DNA of 64,000 nucleotides from Micavibrio_B sp964399985. Its GTDB lineage: Bacteria; Pseudomonadota; Alphaproteobacteria; Micavibrionales; Micavibrionaceae. Shown one piece after another: positions 7,712 through 16,015 of this stretch. How positions within the stretch are numbered: position 1 is the stretch's first letter; every line of letters begins with the position of its first letter. Position numbers and translations under genes: made by a program. The stretch lies in NCBI GenBank assembly GCA_964399985.1, contig CAYNRY010000002.1, positions 372,001 to 436,000 on the forward strand, written 5' to 3'. A model generated the notes under the pieces. The model saw only the letters and a program-made list of their open reading frames with translations. It did not search any database and had not been told where the DNA came from.

Positions 7712-8769
7712 GGCGCTATTTTAGGCGGGTAGGCGTGACGATCGCCATAAATATCTTCGACCAGATAACGGCCATCGGATGTTTTTGTCAGATAGCTGCT
7801 ATTCACCGGCACTTTGCCAAAGCCGCCCGGGATATCCAGCACATAAGTCGGCCAGCACAGACCGGAGATTTTACCACGCAGCTCTTTCATGAGACTTTCG
7901 CCTTCATCGAGCGAGAGCTGGAAATGGGCCGAGCCTTCGACGAGATCCGGATGGTGTAGGTAATAAGGCTTGATACCCGCTTCTACGAAACCCCGGAAAA
8001 GTCGTTCCAGCGTTTCGGCATTGTCGTTGACGCCGCGCAGCAGCACCGATTGCGAAAGCAAGATCGCTCCCGCCTTTTGTAAATTACGAAACCCGGCAAT
8101 AGCCTCTTCTGTCAGCTCATCCGGATGATTGGCATGGATAACAATATAGGTTGCCTTATCCCTAACAAGTGCCTTTGCCAGTTCCGGCGTAATCCGCGAA
8201 GGATCAGACACAGGGATGCGCGTATGAAAGCGGACGGTCTTAACATGAGAAATGCCAGCGACACGCGTCACGATCTGTTCCAGACGGCGCGGTGACAGGA
8301 TAAGCGGATCGCCGCCGGAGAAAATAACTTCCCAGATGGATTTATTTTTTTCGATATAAATGAGCGCTTTTTCCATATCAGAATCGGAAGGTACGGCTTC
8401 GCCTTTTCCGACGCGGTCTTTTCTAAAACAAAAGCGGCAATAGGCAGCGCAGTGATCGGTGGCGAGAAGCAGCAAGCGATCCGGATAGCGATGGACGATG
8501 AGTTTGCCGACGCCGTTTTTGTGATCGCCGATCGGGTCGGTCTGATCGAGAAGGGAGGGAATGGTTTCCTCTTCGCTTGGCATATATTGACGCGCGATAG
8601 GATCATTCGGATCCGAGAGATTGATCTTGCTCTCCAGATATTCCGTGAGGCGGACTTTGTGGTTTATATTACTGATAGTGTCATCCCCGTGAAAACGGGG
8701 ATCTCTCTTAGAAGCAATAGGGGGATTCCCGCCTTCGCGGGAATGACATGTGGAAATTTTAGAACTCAT
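7708..8769 (-). CDS. KamA-family radical SAM protein (lysine 2,3-aminomutase / EpmB-like)
   Basis: PLP- and radical-SAM-dependent aminomutase family. The 353-aa product carries the iron-sulfur motif CAAYCRFC, the GGDP motif (IFSGGDPLIL) that binds SAM, and the family C-terminus (YLHHPDLVEGSAHF, YVLDIPGGFGKVP). Length fits the short EpmB-type proteins that make beta-lysine for elongation factor P, but neither efp nor epmA is visible, so free-lysine aminomutase activity is equally possible. Residues about 8-30 are the in-frame translation of a palindromic repeat (CHSREGGNPP ... DPRFHGDD). No start codon with a good ribosome site is seen after the repeat, so ATG 8769, six bases after pepA, is kept. 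Confidence 0.88.
   Translation of the reverse strand: MSSKISTCHSREGGNPPIASKRDPRFHGDDTISNINHKVRLTEYLESKINLSDPNDPIARQYMPSEEETIPSLLDQTDPIGDHKNGVGKLIVHRYPDRLLLLATDHCAAYCRFCFRKDRVGKGEAVPSDSDMEKALIYIEKNKSIWEVIFSGGDPLILSPRRLEQIVTRVAGISHVKTVRFHTRIPVSDPSRITPELAKALVRDKATYIVIHANHPDELTEEAIAGFRNLQKAGAILLSQSVLLRGVNDNAETLERLFRGFVEAGIKPYYLHHPDLVEGSAHFQLSLDEGESLMKELRGKISGLCWPTYVLDIPGGFGKVPVNSSYLTKTSDGRYLVEDIYGDRHAYPPKIAP
8680..8747. repeat. REP-like double palindrome inside the KamA-family gene
   Basis: The element runs GTCATCCCCG ... CGGGAATGAC and contains two hairpins: CCCCGTGAAAACGGGG at 8685-8700 and TTCCCGCCTTCGCGGGAA near 8726-8743. Related copies lie at 36394-36463 (full) and 63611-63633 (half). Read on the minus strand it encodes CHSREGGNPP...FHGDD, a peptide repeatedly seen where this class of element is translated. 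Confidence 0.9.
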
Positions 8770-8774
8770 TCAAT

Positions 8775-10292
8775 TTATTCGTAGTTTTCTTTGATGATGT
8801 CGTTCAATAGACGAACGCCATAGCCACTGGCAAATGGTTTCGGGTTTGTCGGGCGCGCCGATTTAATCGTTGCGACACCGGCGATATCGAGGTGAGCCCA
8901 TGGGCGATCTTTGTCGACGAATTCAGACAAGAATGCTGCAGCAGTGGAAGATCCGCCAAAGCGGCCATTCCCGACATTCTTGATGTCGGCGAAAGGCGAA
9001 TCCATTTCACGGCGGAAATTTTCATCAAGCGGCATGCGCCAGACTTTTTCACCCGTGGTTTTGGCGGAATTGTCGATCTTGTTCCAGAGGTCGTCATTGT
9101 TGGAAAAGACGCCGCAATAATCGAGGCCGAGCGCGATTAGAATAGCGCCTGTCAGTGTAGCGAGATCGATAATGATTTCAGGGTCGTATTTTTCCTGCAC
9201 ATAGGTCAATGCGTCGGCCAAAATCAAACGGCCTTCGGCATCGGTATTCAACACTTCAACCGTCTTGCCGGAGTAAGAGGTAATGATATCGTCCGGACGG
9301 TACGCTTCATCGGAGATTGAGTTCTCGGCGATTGGCACGACAGCGACAACCGGCGCGGTTGTCTTGCGTTTGGCGAGCATATGCATCGCGCCGACAACGG
9401 CGCCTGCACCGGCCATATCCATTTTCATCGTGACCATGGCATCACCCGGTTTCAGGCTTAAACCGCCTGAATCATAGGTCATGCCTTTGCCGACCAAGGC
9501 GACAGGTTTTTGCTTTTTGTTTTTGCCGCTACCGGGCCATGACATGACAACGAAACGCGGTTCATGTTCGGAGGCTTGTCCGACCGCATATAAAAGTCCC
9601 ATGCCGAGCTTTTCGATCTTCGCCTTGTCGAAAATCTCGATCTTGACGCCGAGCGGAGTCAAAGTTTTCTTGATGAAGTCGGCGAAAGTTTTCGGGTAGA
9701 GCTTGTTCGGCGGTTCGTTGACGAGATCGCGGGTAATAAAGATCGACTCCGCGAGCATTTCAAATTCGGCGAAGTCTTTCGTCAGTTTCTTGCCGTTTTC
9801 AGTGAGGACAGAAACGGTTTGCAGCTTTGCTTCGTTCTTTTCTTTTTTCGGCTTGGTTTTGTAATTGTCGAATTCATAGCTGCCGAGGCGCAGGCCGAAA
9901 AGCATCTGGAGCGTCAGGTCAAAACCGGAGACTTCAAGTTCTTCGGCGTTGAGGAAAACGGCACGTTCTGCACCCTGGGTATTCAGAGCATTTAACAAGC
10001 GTCCGCCGATATTTTCGGCTTTGGTGACATCAAGCTTGTTCTGGTCGCCAAGGCCAAGCACGATCACGCGCAGATAAGAAGAGCGCGGCGGAAGCGCGAT
10101 GGACAGGCTCTGGCCGTCACTGCCTTTGAATGTTTTATGCGTGGCAAGCTGGTGGCTGATGATCCCGCCGAGAACGGAATCTATCAGGGCGGCGGCATCG
10201 GTGAGTTTCTTATCCGAGAAAACACCGATAATCGCGGTGTCGATTTTTTGCTTAGGTGTTTTGACGAATTCGATAACGGGCGTTTTGCTCAT
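8775..10292 (-). CDS. pepA: Leucyl aminopeptidase (M17)
   Basis: Cytoplasmic hexameric, two-metal aminopeptidase. The 505-aa protein shows the M17 signature NTDAEGRLILADAL near residue 350, the metal/catalytic-lysine segment VGKGMTYDSGGLSLKP near 270, and the N-terminal macro-like domain typical of PepA. In E. coli the same protein also binds DNA for Xer recombination; nothing here shows whether that applies. It is the first gene of the pepA - KamA - holC operon and is divergent from lptF across about 110 bases, the classical proteobacterial arrangement. Confidence 0.96.
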   Translation of the reverse strand: MSKTPVIEFVKTPKQKIDTAIIGVFSDKKLTDAAALIDSVLGGIISHQLATHKTFKGSDGQSLSIALPPRSSYLRVIVLGLGDQNKLDVTKAENIGGRLLNALNTQGAERAVFLNAEELEVSGFDLTLQMLFGLRLGSYEFDNYKTKPKKEKNEAKLQTVSVLTENGKKLTKDFAEFEMLAESIFITRDLVNEPPNKLYPKTFADFIKKTLTPLGVKIEIFDKAKIEKLGMGLLYAVGQASEHEPRFVVMSWPGSGKNKKQKPVALVGKGMTYDSGGLSLKPGDAMVTMKMDMAGAGAVVGAMHMLAKRKTTAPVVAVVPIAENSISDEAYRPDDIITSYSGKTVEVLNTDAEGRLILADALTYVQEKYDPEIIIDLATLTGAILIALGLDYCGVFSNNDDLWNKIDNSAKTTGEKVWRMPLDENFRREMDSPFADIKNVGNGRFGGSSTAAAFLSEFVDKDRPWAHLDIAGVATIKSARPTNPKPFASGYGVRLLNDIIKENYE

Positions 10293-10403
10293 AAAGTGCG
10301 GCTTCCTGAAGAAAAGTTAAATGGTGAAAAAGACTATAAGCCAAACGGAATAAGAGTAAAGAATCTTGGAATACGGATAAGTCTGCGCTAGATTGCGCCT
10401 CAC

Positions 10404-11534
10404 ATGCCTATAGTTGACCGCTACGTTTTCCGGAATCTTTTTGTCGCCACGATTTTCGTGACTCTCGTTTTGAGCGCTTTGGTGCTTTTAACGCAGTCTT
10501 TGCGATTTCTGGAGCTGATCATCAATTCCGGTGCCAGCGCGTGGTCGTTCTGGGGTTTGACCATGCTGGCCTTGCCGCGGTTTTTCGAGATTATCATCCC
10601 GATCGGGCTCATGGCTTCGGTCCTCTTTGTTTATAACAAGTTTACGCTTGAAAGCGAGCTGGTCGTCTTGAGAGCGCTCGGATTTTCGCCTTGGCGTCTG
10701 GCGCGGCCTGCGCTGATTCTATCGGCGTTGTTTGCCTTATTCATGTTTTTCTGTGTCGCCTGGCTCTCGCCGGTGGCAACATCGACCATGCAGAAACAGC
10801 GTGTATTTCTCAAAGCGCAGATGTCGACGCTTCTGTTTCGCGAAGGCATTTTCAATCAGGCCGGTAAAGGCTTGATGGTTTATATCCGCGAGCGGGCCAG
10901 CAACGGAGAATTGCAGGGGTTGATTATCTATGATGGACGCAACGAAACGGAAACCCCGACGACGGTGATCGCCAAGCGCGGCGTTTTAGTAGCTACCGAT
11001 GAAGGCCAGCAAGTCATCGTTTATGATGGCGCAAGGCATGATTTCGACCGCCGCGAACAAATTCTCAAGCGCCTCAATTTCGATCAATACACAATCGATC
11101 TTCCCGATGAAGAAGGGCCGGTGCGTACCAGATGGGCGGAGCCGGAAGAACGCACGCTAGTCGAATTGATGAATCCCGATTTAACCAGCGAATATGACCG
11201 CAAAGCGCGTAATGAGTTTATCACCGAAATCTATAAGCGTCTTGCCACGCCGCTCATGGTGCCGAGTTTTACGATTATCGCGCTTTGTTTCCTGCTTTTA
11301 GGGTCGGTCGACCGGAGAGGGCAAAGCCGTAAAATTCTGGCGGCGACGGCGATTATGATCGTGCTGCAAGTTTTGTTTCTGGCGATGTATAATCTCGCCA
11401 AGCAATCTTTTATCGGTGTGCCGCTGATGTTCGTGGTGGCGATAGTGCCTATTATCATTGGCCTTATGTTACTAAGCTCCCTCTGGCATTTGCCGTCCCA
11501 GTCACCCCAGGAACAAGATGAGGCAGGCGAATGA
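10404..11534 (+). CDS. lptF: LPS export permease LptF
   Basis: Inner-membrane subunit of the LptB2FG ABC transporter that extracts lipopolysaccharide from the membrane. The 376-aa protein has paired N-terminal membrane segments (LFVATIFVTLVLSALVLL and following), a periplasmic beta-jellyroll region (about 130-260) and C-terminal membrane segments from about 275 (TPLMVPSFTIIALCFLLLG). The family segment ESELVVLRALGFSPW is present. It overlaps lptG by four bases (ATGA), so the two permease subunits are translationally coupled. It is divergent from pepA. Confidence 0.94.
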   Translation: MPIVDRYVFRNLFVATIFVTLVLSALVLLTQSLRFLELIINSGASAWSFWGLTMLALPRFFEIIIPIGLMASVLFVYNKFTLESELVVLRALGFSPWRLARPALILSALFALFMFFCVAWLSPVATSTMQKQRVFLKAQMSTLLFREGIFNQAGKGLMVYIRERASNGELQGLIIYDGRNETETPTTVIAKRGVLVATDEGQQVIVYDGARHDFDRREQILKRLNFDQYTIDLPDEEGPVRTRWAEPEERTLVELMNPDLTSEYDRKARNEFITEIYKRLATPLMVPSFTIIALCFLLLGSVDRRGQSRKILAATAIMIVLQVLFLAMYNLAKQSFIGVPLMFVVAIVPIIIGLMLLSSLWHLPSQSPQEQDEAGE

Positions 11535-12628
11535 TTCGTATTCCAAGGACCTTATCGCGTTATCTGAGCATTACCTTCATTATCAATTTATTGGGCATGG
11601 CGGCGATTTTGCTTGGGCTGATTTTTATGCTGGATATGGTCGAGCTTTTGCGCCGAGCGGCGAAATTTGAAGATGTGCCTTTAAGCCTTGTCGTCCAGAT
11701 GGGATTTTTAAAACTGCCCGATATCGGGCAGACCATCTTCCCGTTTATCATTCTATTCAGCGCATTGTTTACGTTCTGGCAGTTATCACGCAGGCAGGAA
11801 CTGGTCGTTCTTCGTTCGGCAGGGGTTTCGGTGTGGCAATTCCTCGCACCGATTGCGGCGGTCGCGGCGGCAGCGGGTTTGCTGGTGGCCTTCATTATCA
11901 ATCCGCTCGGGGCGATCTTTTACGGCAAATATCGTCTGCTCGAAAATATCTATCTGGATAGTGACCATTCCACTGTCGCCTTGTTCGACGAAGGCCTGTG
12001 GCTGCGGCAGGAAACGCAAGACGGATATGCGATGCTGCATGCCGACAAAGTCGAGATGCCAAGCTGGAAACTTCAGGAAGTAATGACCCTGTTTTTTGAC
12101 AAGAACGATATTTTTACGAAAAGAATCGATGCATCGGCCGCTCAATTGAAATCCGGCGAGTGGATTTTTCAGGATGCGGTCGAGAATGCTGCAAGTGAAA
12201 AGCCGGTGCGGATGGCGCAATTGATCCTCCCGACTAATCTGACAACGCGGGAAATCGAGGACAGTTTCTCCACGCCGGAGACGATGGGTTTCTGGAATCT
12301 ACCCTCTTTTATCGCCACGCTCGACAAGACGGGTTTCGATTCGACGCGGCTGCGGATTCATTTCCAGAACTTACTGGCGCAGCCCTTCTTGTTTATGTCA
12401 ATGATCTTGCTGGCGGCGGCAGTGGCACTGCGCCCGCAGCGGCAGGGCGGGACGTTCTTGTTTATCATCGGCGGCGTGGTGATCGGCTTTGTCATGTTCT
12501 TCCTGTCGAGTTTCCTGCAGGCCATGGGATCTTCCCACCAGATTCCGGTTTTTCTGGCTGCATGGAGCCCAGCATTGCTGGGAAGTTTACTGGGTATTGC
12601 CGCGCTTCTTACACTGGAAGACGGCTGA
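11531..12628 (+). CDS. lptG: LPS export permease LptG
   Basis: Partner of LptF in LPS extraction. The 365-aa protein repeats the YjgP/YjgQ layout: membrane segments at about 12-33, 58-80 and 100-120, a periplasmic jellyroll at about 130-265, and three C-terminal segments from about 280. The segment SRRQELVVLRSAGVSVWQF corresponds to the coupling helix contacted by the LptB ATPase. Being second in the pair and having a slightly longer first loop (DMVELLRRAAKFEDVP) fits LptG rather than LptF. No lptB or lptC is in the window. Confidence 0.93.
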   Translation: MIRIPRTLSRYLSITFIINLLGMAAILLGLIFMLDMVELLRRAAKFEDVPLSLVVQMGFLKLPDIGQTIFPFIILFSALFTFWQLSRRQELVVLRSAGVSVWQFLAPIAAVAAAAGLLVAFIINPLGAIFYGKYRLLENIYLDSDHSTVALFDEGLWLRQETQDGYAMLHADKVEMPSWKLQEVMTLFFDKNDIFTKRIDASAAQLKSGEWIFQDAVENAASEKPVRMAQLILPTNLTTREIEDSFSTPETMGFWNLPSFIATLDKTGFDSTRLRIHFQNLLAQPFLFMSMILLAAAVALRPQRQGGTFLFIIGGVVIGFVMFFLSSFLQAMGSSHQIPVFLAAWSPALLGSLLGIAALLTLEDG

Positions 12629-12836
12629 TTATTTCGTTGCATTTTTGCAACAAGCGGCAAGGGCTTTCAGGCCTCTCCCTTGACCTTGGCCACATTTGTG
12701 CCATTCCTTATAACCTGATCCTTAAGCCCTTGAAAAAAGGCGATAGTGATCGGCGGAAGTTAACAAAATTTCAATTCAAACCTGATGTAGTAAAAGCAAT
12801 CTATTGCAAAAATATTACAGGGGTATTGGGGAAAAT

Positions 12837-13562
12837 ATGACATTAAAAAATTCGACATTAAAAACGTTATTAAGCGCTGTGGCTGTTCTTGCTTTGAGTG
12901 CATGTGCATCAGGCCCTGACGGCGAAATCAAAGATCCGATCGAAGGCGTCAACCGCGGTATTTTTAAATTCAACGATGTTGTCGATACCGCCGTGATGAA
13001 ACCAGTTGCCAAAGGTTACCGCACTGCCATTCCACAGCCTGCCCGTACCGGCGTTCGCAATTTCCTTCACAACCTGAAAACGCCGCAAAACCTTGCGAAT
13101 AATTTGCTGCAAGGCGATTTAGAAGGCGCTGGCGATACGACGACACGATTTGCCGCGAACACAATATTCGGCCTTGGCGGTATATTTGACATTGCCGGTA
13201 AAGAAGGCGTCAAATATGAAGAAGAAGATTTCGGTCAGACGCTCGGCGTTTGGGGTGTCGGCAATTCGCCATATCTCGTCCTGCCGCTTTTCGGCCCAAG
13301 CTCGGTCCGCGATGCAACTGGCATGGTCGTCGACAGCTATACGGATCCTGTCCGTCTTTACCTGACAAATACGCATAACGAAGGCTGGTACTATGCCAAG
13401 GTCGGCGTTGCTACGATCGACAAGCGTGAAGAGTTACTGGATGTACTGGACGATCTGAAGAAAAATTCGATCGATTACTATGCAGCGGTTCGCTCATCCT
13501 ATGCCCAGCGCCGCGAAGCGCAGGTGCGGGATCAAGCGGATTCAAACCTGCCTGATATGTAA
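12837..13562 (+). CDS. mlaA: Outer-membrane lipoprotein MlaA (VacJ)
   Basis: Outer-membrane ring-shaped lipoprotein that removes mislocalised phospholipid from the outer leaflet. The signal peptide ends in the lipobox LSAC (Cys about 22). The mature protein has the family hallmarks DPIEGVNRGIFKFND, NFLHNLKTPQNLANNLLQG, TTRFAANTIFGLGG, FGQTLGVWGVGNSPYLVLPL and FGPSSVRDATG. Start chosen at 12837 because TTGGGGAAAAT precedes it and the signal peptide begins there; an upstream in-frame ATG at 12804 adds a charged stretch. mlaC follows after about 190 bases, and the MlaFEDB transporter is elsewhere. Confidence 0.95.
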   Translation: MTLKNSTLKTLLSAVAVLALSACASGPDGEIKDPIEGVNRGIFKFNDVVDTAVMKPVAKGYRTAIPQPARTGVRNFLHNLKTPQNLANNLLQGDLEGAGDTTTRFAANTIFGLGGIFDIAGKEGVKYEEEDFGQTLGVWGVGNSPYLVLPLFGPSSVRDATGMVVDSYTDPVRLYLTNTHNEGWYYAKVGVATIDKREELLDVLDDLKKNSIDYYAAVRSSYAQRREAQVRDQADSNLPDM

Positions 13563-13751
13563 TAGCCTAAAATCCTGATTAACGGATTTTCTTTAACGAA
13601 TTTCGCGCGACAGGGGGAAATCTCCTGCCAAAACCGTTTAATATTAGACAAGATAAATAAAAAGACTGGATTAGTCTGCGCTTAGATTTATCTTTAAAAA
13701 ACAGCGAAACTGTTTTAAGCACTTTCTGACTTGACCATATAAGGATTCAAA

Positions 13752-14459
13752 ATGCCGAACTTCCCGTCCAAGACGATTTGCCTCTTCAGCGCCCTTACCC
13801 TGCTATCGGGAACGATGCTTTCAACTACCGCCCATGCGACTAATTCCGTTGCCGATGCGCCGTCCGGCGTTACTTATACAGAAGCTTCAGCCAGCCAGGC
13901 CGGTGCCACAGAGCGCGGCGCATTTGATTTTATCAAATCAACGACCGACAAAGGGTTGAAATTCCTTGCCGATGCCAATGCGTCAAAAGCGCAAAAGACG
14001 GCGGATTTCCGCAAACTCCTCGATGACAGTTTTGATCTGGAGACTATCGGACGTTTCGCGCTGGGCCGTTACTGGAACGCAGCCACCGACACACAGAAAA
14101 AAGACTATTTGAAATTGTTCAAAACGATGGTTGTCGATGTCTATTCTAACCGTTTCGAAGAATATAAAGGACAGAAGATCGAAGTTCGTTCTTTCCGCTC
14201 GATTGGAAATCAGGACACGCTAGTATCGTCTTTCATGATCCCGCCCAATGGCGGCGAAGAAGTTCAGGTTGACTGGCGCGTGCGCAACAAAGGCGGCTCT
14301 TACAAAATCGTCGATGTTTTAGTAGCCGGTGTCAGCATGAGCGTCACGCAGCGCTCTGAGTTTTCTTCCGTGATCCAGCGCGGCGGCGGCAATGTCGATG
14401 CGCTTATCGCACAGTTGAAAACAGGAAAAGCGCCAGTGGCGCAGCCAGCGAAGAAGTAA
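13752..14459 (+). CDS. mlaC: Periplasmic phospholipid carrier MlaC
   Basis: Soluble shuttle carrying phospholipid between MlaA and the inner-membrane MlaFEDB complex. The 235-aa product has a Sec signal peptide (ending near AHA, residue 30) and the Tol-Ttg2 family pattern: DSFDLETIGRFALGRYWNAAT, LFKTMVVDVYSNRFEEYKGQ, VDWRVRNKGGSYKIVDVLVAGVSM (in parts) and SEFSSVIQRGGGNVDALIAQL. Good AAGGA ribosome site. A hairpin AAAACAG-CGAAA-CTGTTTT at 13698-13716 in the mlaA-mlaC gap may be an internal processing or attenuation site. A strong terminator follows the gene. Confidence 0.94.
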   Translation: MPNFPSKTICLFSALTLLSGTMLSTTAHATNSVADAPSGVTYTEASASQAGATERGAFDFIKSTTDKGLKFLADANASKAQKTADFRKLLDDSFDLETIGRFALGRYWNAATDTQKKDYLKLFKTMVVDVYSNRFEEYKGQKIEVRSFRSIGNQDTLVSSFMIPPNGGEEVQVDWRVRNKGGSYKIVDVLVAGVSMSVTQRSEFSSVIQRGGGNVDALIAQLKTGKAPVAQPAKK

Positions 14460-14483
14460 TTAGGATTACATGGAATCATAAAG

Positions 14484-14508
14484 AACCGCTCAATCAAGGC
14501 GGTTTTTT
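14484..14508 (+). terminator. Rho-independent terminator after mlaC
   Basis: Stem AACCGC / GCGGTT (14484-14489 with 14499-14504), nine-base loop, followed by a run of six T. It ends transcription of mlaC. The T-run touches the stop of the convergent gene. Confidence 0.85.
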
Positions 14509-15133
14509 AATTTGTTAAATCTTTAAAATAAGTACCATTAGATATCCTAGTGGCTCTCATATTAATGTACAAACCCTTCGAGTCGTAGTGGAATTGATCC
14601 CATGCATTTCGACAAAAAAGTTTTTGATCGCCCAGAGCTGGAGGTTTAAATTTAGTTCTCAACATATCATTCATTGCGTTATTTTTAGCGGCGCCATGCG
14701 ATTTGGAAGGGCTAACAAATTCAACATTAACCGGATACCCGTGTTCATTAATGTCATAATTAAATTTAACAAATTCATAACGGAATAGCTGATAATGAGG
14801 AATAAATAATGGCATTCTGACAGGAGTTGTACATGCCTTTTTAATTTCTTCAGTTTGATATTGAGCTAAGTCAATAACCCTCACGTCTTTTCCGGGTTTT
14901 GTTTTTAGCAATTCTTCTCTTTCTTGAGGTGTTGCTTTTCTTATTTCAGAATTTTGTAACCGCATTTGGTTGTGTTCCCATGCGGTAGAGTCCTTCTTAA
15001 TTTCATAGAATTCTTTTGTTAAGATATTAGGTGCACGATTATTCCCTCTATATGGTCTATGCTCACCGGATATTGGTTCGATTGCTACTATGCTCGAAGC
15101 GGCTAAGCAAAAGATTAATTTTAATCTGAACAT
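14507..15133 (-). CDS. Exported protein with TonB C-terminal-like domain, 208 aa (paralogue 1)
   Basis: The N-terminus (MFRLKLIFCLAASSIVA) is a probable signal peptide. Residues about 110-175 look like a TonB C-terminal/periplasmic energy-transducer domain: FNYDINEHGYPVNVEFVSPS, an alanine-containing helix (AAKNNAMNDML), then RTKFKPP. Unlike true TonB there is no uncleaved anchor or Pro-rich spacer. It shares clear blocks with the next gene: E-LL-T-P, DV-VID, EI--ACT, D-NE-G/DIDEKG, LR-TKF-PP and L-CRN; the two shared Cys (ACT and CRN) may form a disulfide. The gene is AT-rich. Function unknown. Confidence 0.65.
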   Translation of the reverse strand: MFRLKLIFCLAASSIVAIEPISGEHRPYRGNNRAPNILTKEFYEIKKDSTAWEHNQMRLQNSEIRKATPQEREELLKTKPGKDVRVIDLAQYQTEEIKKACTTPVRMPLFIPHYQLFRYEFVKFNYDINEHGYPVNVEFVSPSKSHGAAKNNAMNDMLRTKFKPPALGDQKLFCRNAWDQFHYDSKGLYINMRATRISNGTYFKDLTN

Positions 15134-15169
15134 AGAATTACCAAATATAAAATTATATGTGTTAAATGA

Positions 15170-15772
15170 TTACAACCCGAGTTTCTTAACTTGAGGTCCA
15201 ATAGTCCTAATAGAAAAATTTTCCCAATATTCTGTATACCAGCTAAGCATGTCAGTTACGTTCCTACAATATAGGCGGTGATTGTTGAAAACGGGAGGTA
15301 AAAATTTTGTTTTTCTGAGTCCTTGTAATGCTGAAAATGAAATATCACTTCCTTGTTTTGTTTTGTTAAGATCAATTTCAGTGTTAATAATTTGTCCTTT
15401 TTCATCAATATCATAAATCAGAACTGCTTGTTGTGTTCTCATGTCTGATCCTCCTTGACGCATAACAGGGATAAAATTACTTTGAGTACATGCTTCTTGT
15501 ATTTCTTTAGACGATCTTTGAAAGTCGACTATAATTACGTCCTTTTCTACGCGTGGTTTGGGGCGAGTTTGCAAGAGTTCTTCGGTTGTTAATCCACGCC
15601 TTTTGATACCAAAATTGAGGCTTTCCGGTGAGTACGGGCTACTCCCGCGTCCAGGAATCGCGTATCCAGATGGCGCATTAAACCCATAAACATAGCGATC
15701 TCTGAGCTCATCAATTGAAGCGCATCCTGATAAAGCTGCGGTTAAAAATAAGCTTGAGAGTGTTTTTTTCAT
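15170..15772 (-). CDS. Lipoprotein with TonB C-terminal-like domain, 200 aa (paralogue 2)
   Basis: Signal peptide with lipobox (LSGC, Cys 17) makes this a predicted lipoprotein; residues +2/+3 are Ala-Ser, which favours outer-membrane sorting by E. coli rules. Residues about 110-170 show the TonB_C-like pattern VLIYDIDEKGQIINTEIDL, a helix, then LRKTKFLPP. Upstream lies a linker with GLTTEELLQTRPKPRVEKDV. It is a diverged tandem copy of the gene 36 bases downstream and the two are likely one transcript. No ExbB/ExbD or receptor is nearby, so energy transduction is not implied. Function unknown. Confidence 0.7.
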   Translation of the reverse strand: MKKTLSSLFLTAALSGCASIDELRDRYVYGFNAPSGYAIPGRGSSPYSPESLNFGIKRRGLTTEELLQTRPKPRVEKDVIIVDFQRSSKEIQEACTQSNFIPVMRQGGSDMRTQQAVLIYDIDEKGQIINTEIDLNKTKQGSDISFSALQGLRKTKFLPPVFNNHRLYCRNVTDMLSWYTEYWENFSIRTIGPQVKKLGL

Positions 15773-15877
15773 TTAGTGATCTTCCATTATAGAAGCAATC
15801 TAAAATAAAATTTTTAAAATATGCAAACAAAAAGTTTATTAATGATTTGTGCCACGATGAAGCTGGAACATTGTATG

Positions 15878-15958
15878 GATTGCTTCGGCTAAGCCTTGCA
15901 ATGACACATGAATCTCTGAGGCTTTTATTTTTTCCTGATCCCTGCTTGCGCGGGGAAG
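15878..15958. repeat. Degenerate palindromic repeat remnants in an intergenic gap
   Basis: GATTGCTTCGGCTAAGCCTTGCAATGAC (15878-15905, an imperfect hairpin ending in the ATGAC tail typical of these elements) is followed at 15937-15958 by GATCCCTGCTTGCGCGGGGA, a decayed version of the half-element at 63611-63633. The 243-base gap between paralogue 2 and the first DotA/TraY gene holds nothing else that I recognise. Confidence 0.5.
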
Positions 15959-16015
15959 TCCATGAAGTTAGTTGATGAATAAAAATAGGGACGGAGGGCG
16001 AGATACTTCCTATTT

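Noticed and set aside
12604..12836. Possible terminator GTTGCA-TTTT-TGCAAC after lptG
   Set aside because: The short hairpin is not followed by a T-run, so termination cannot be claimed.
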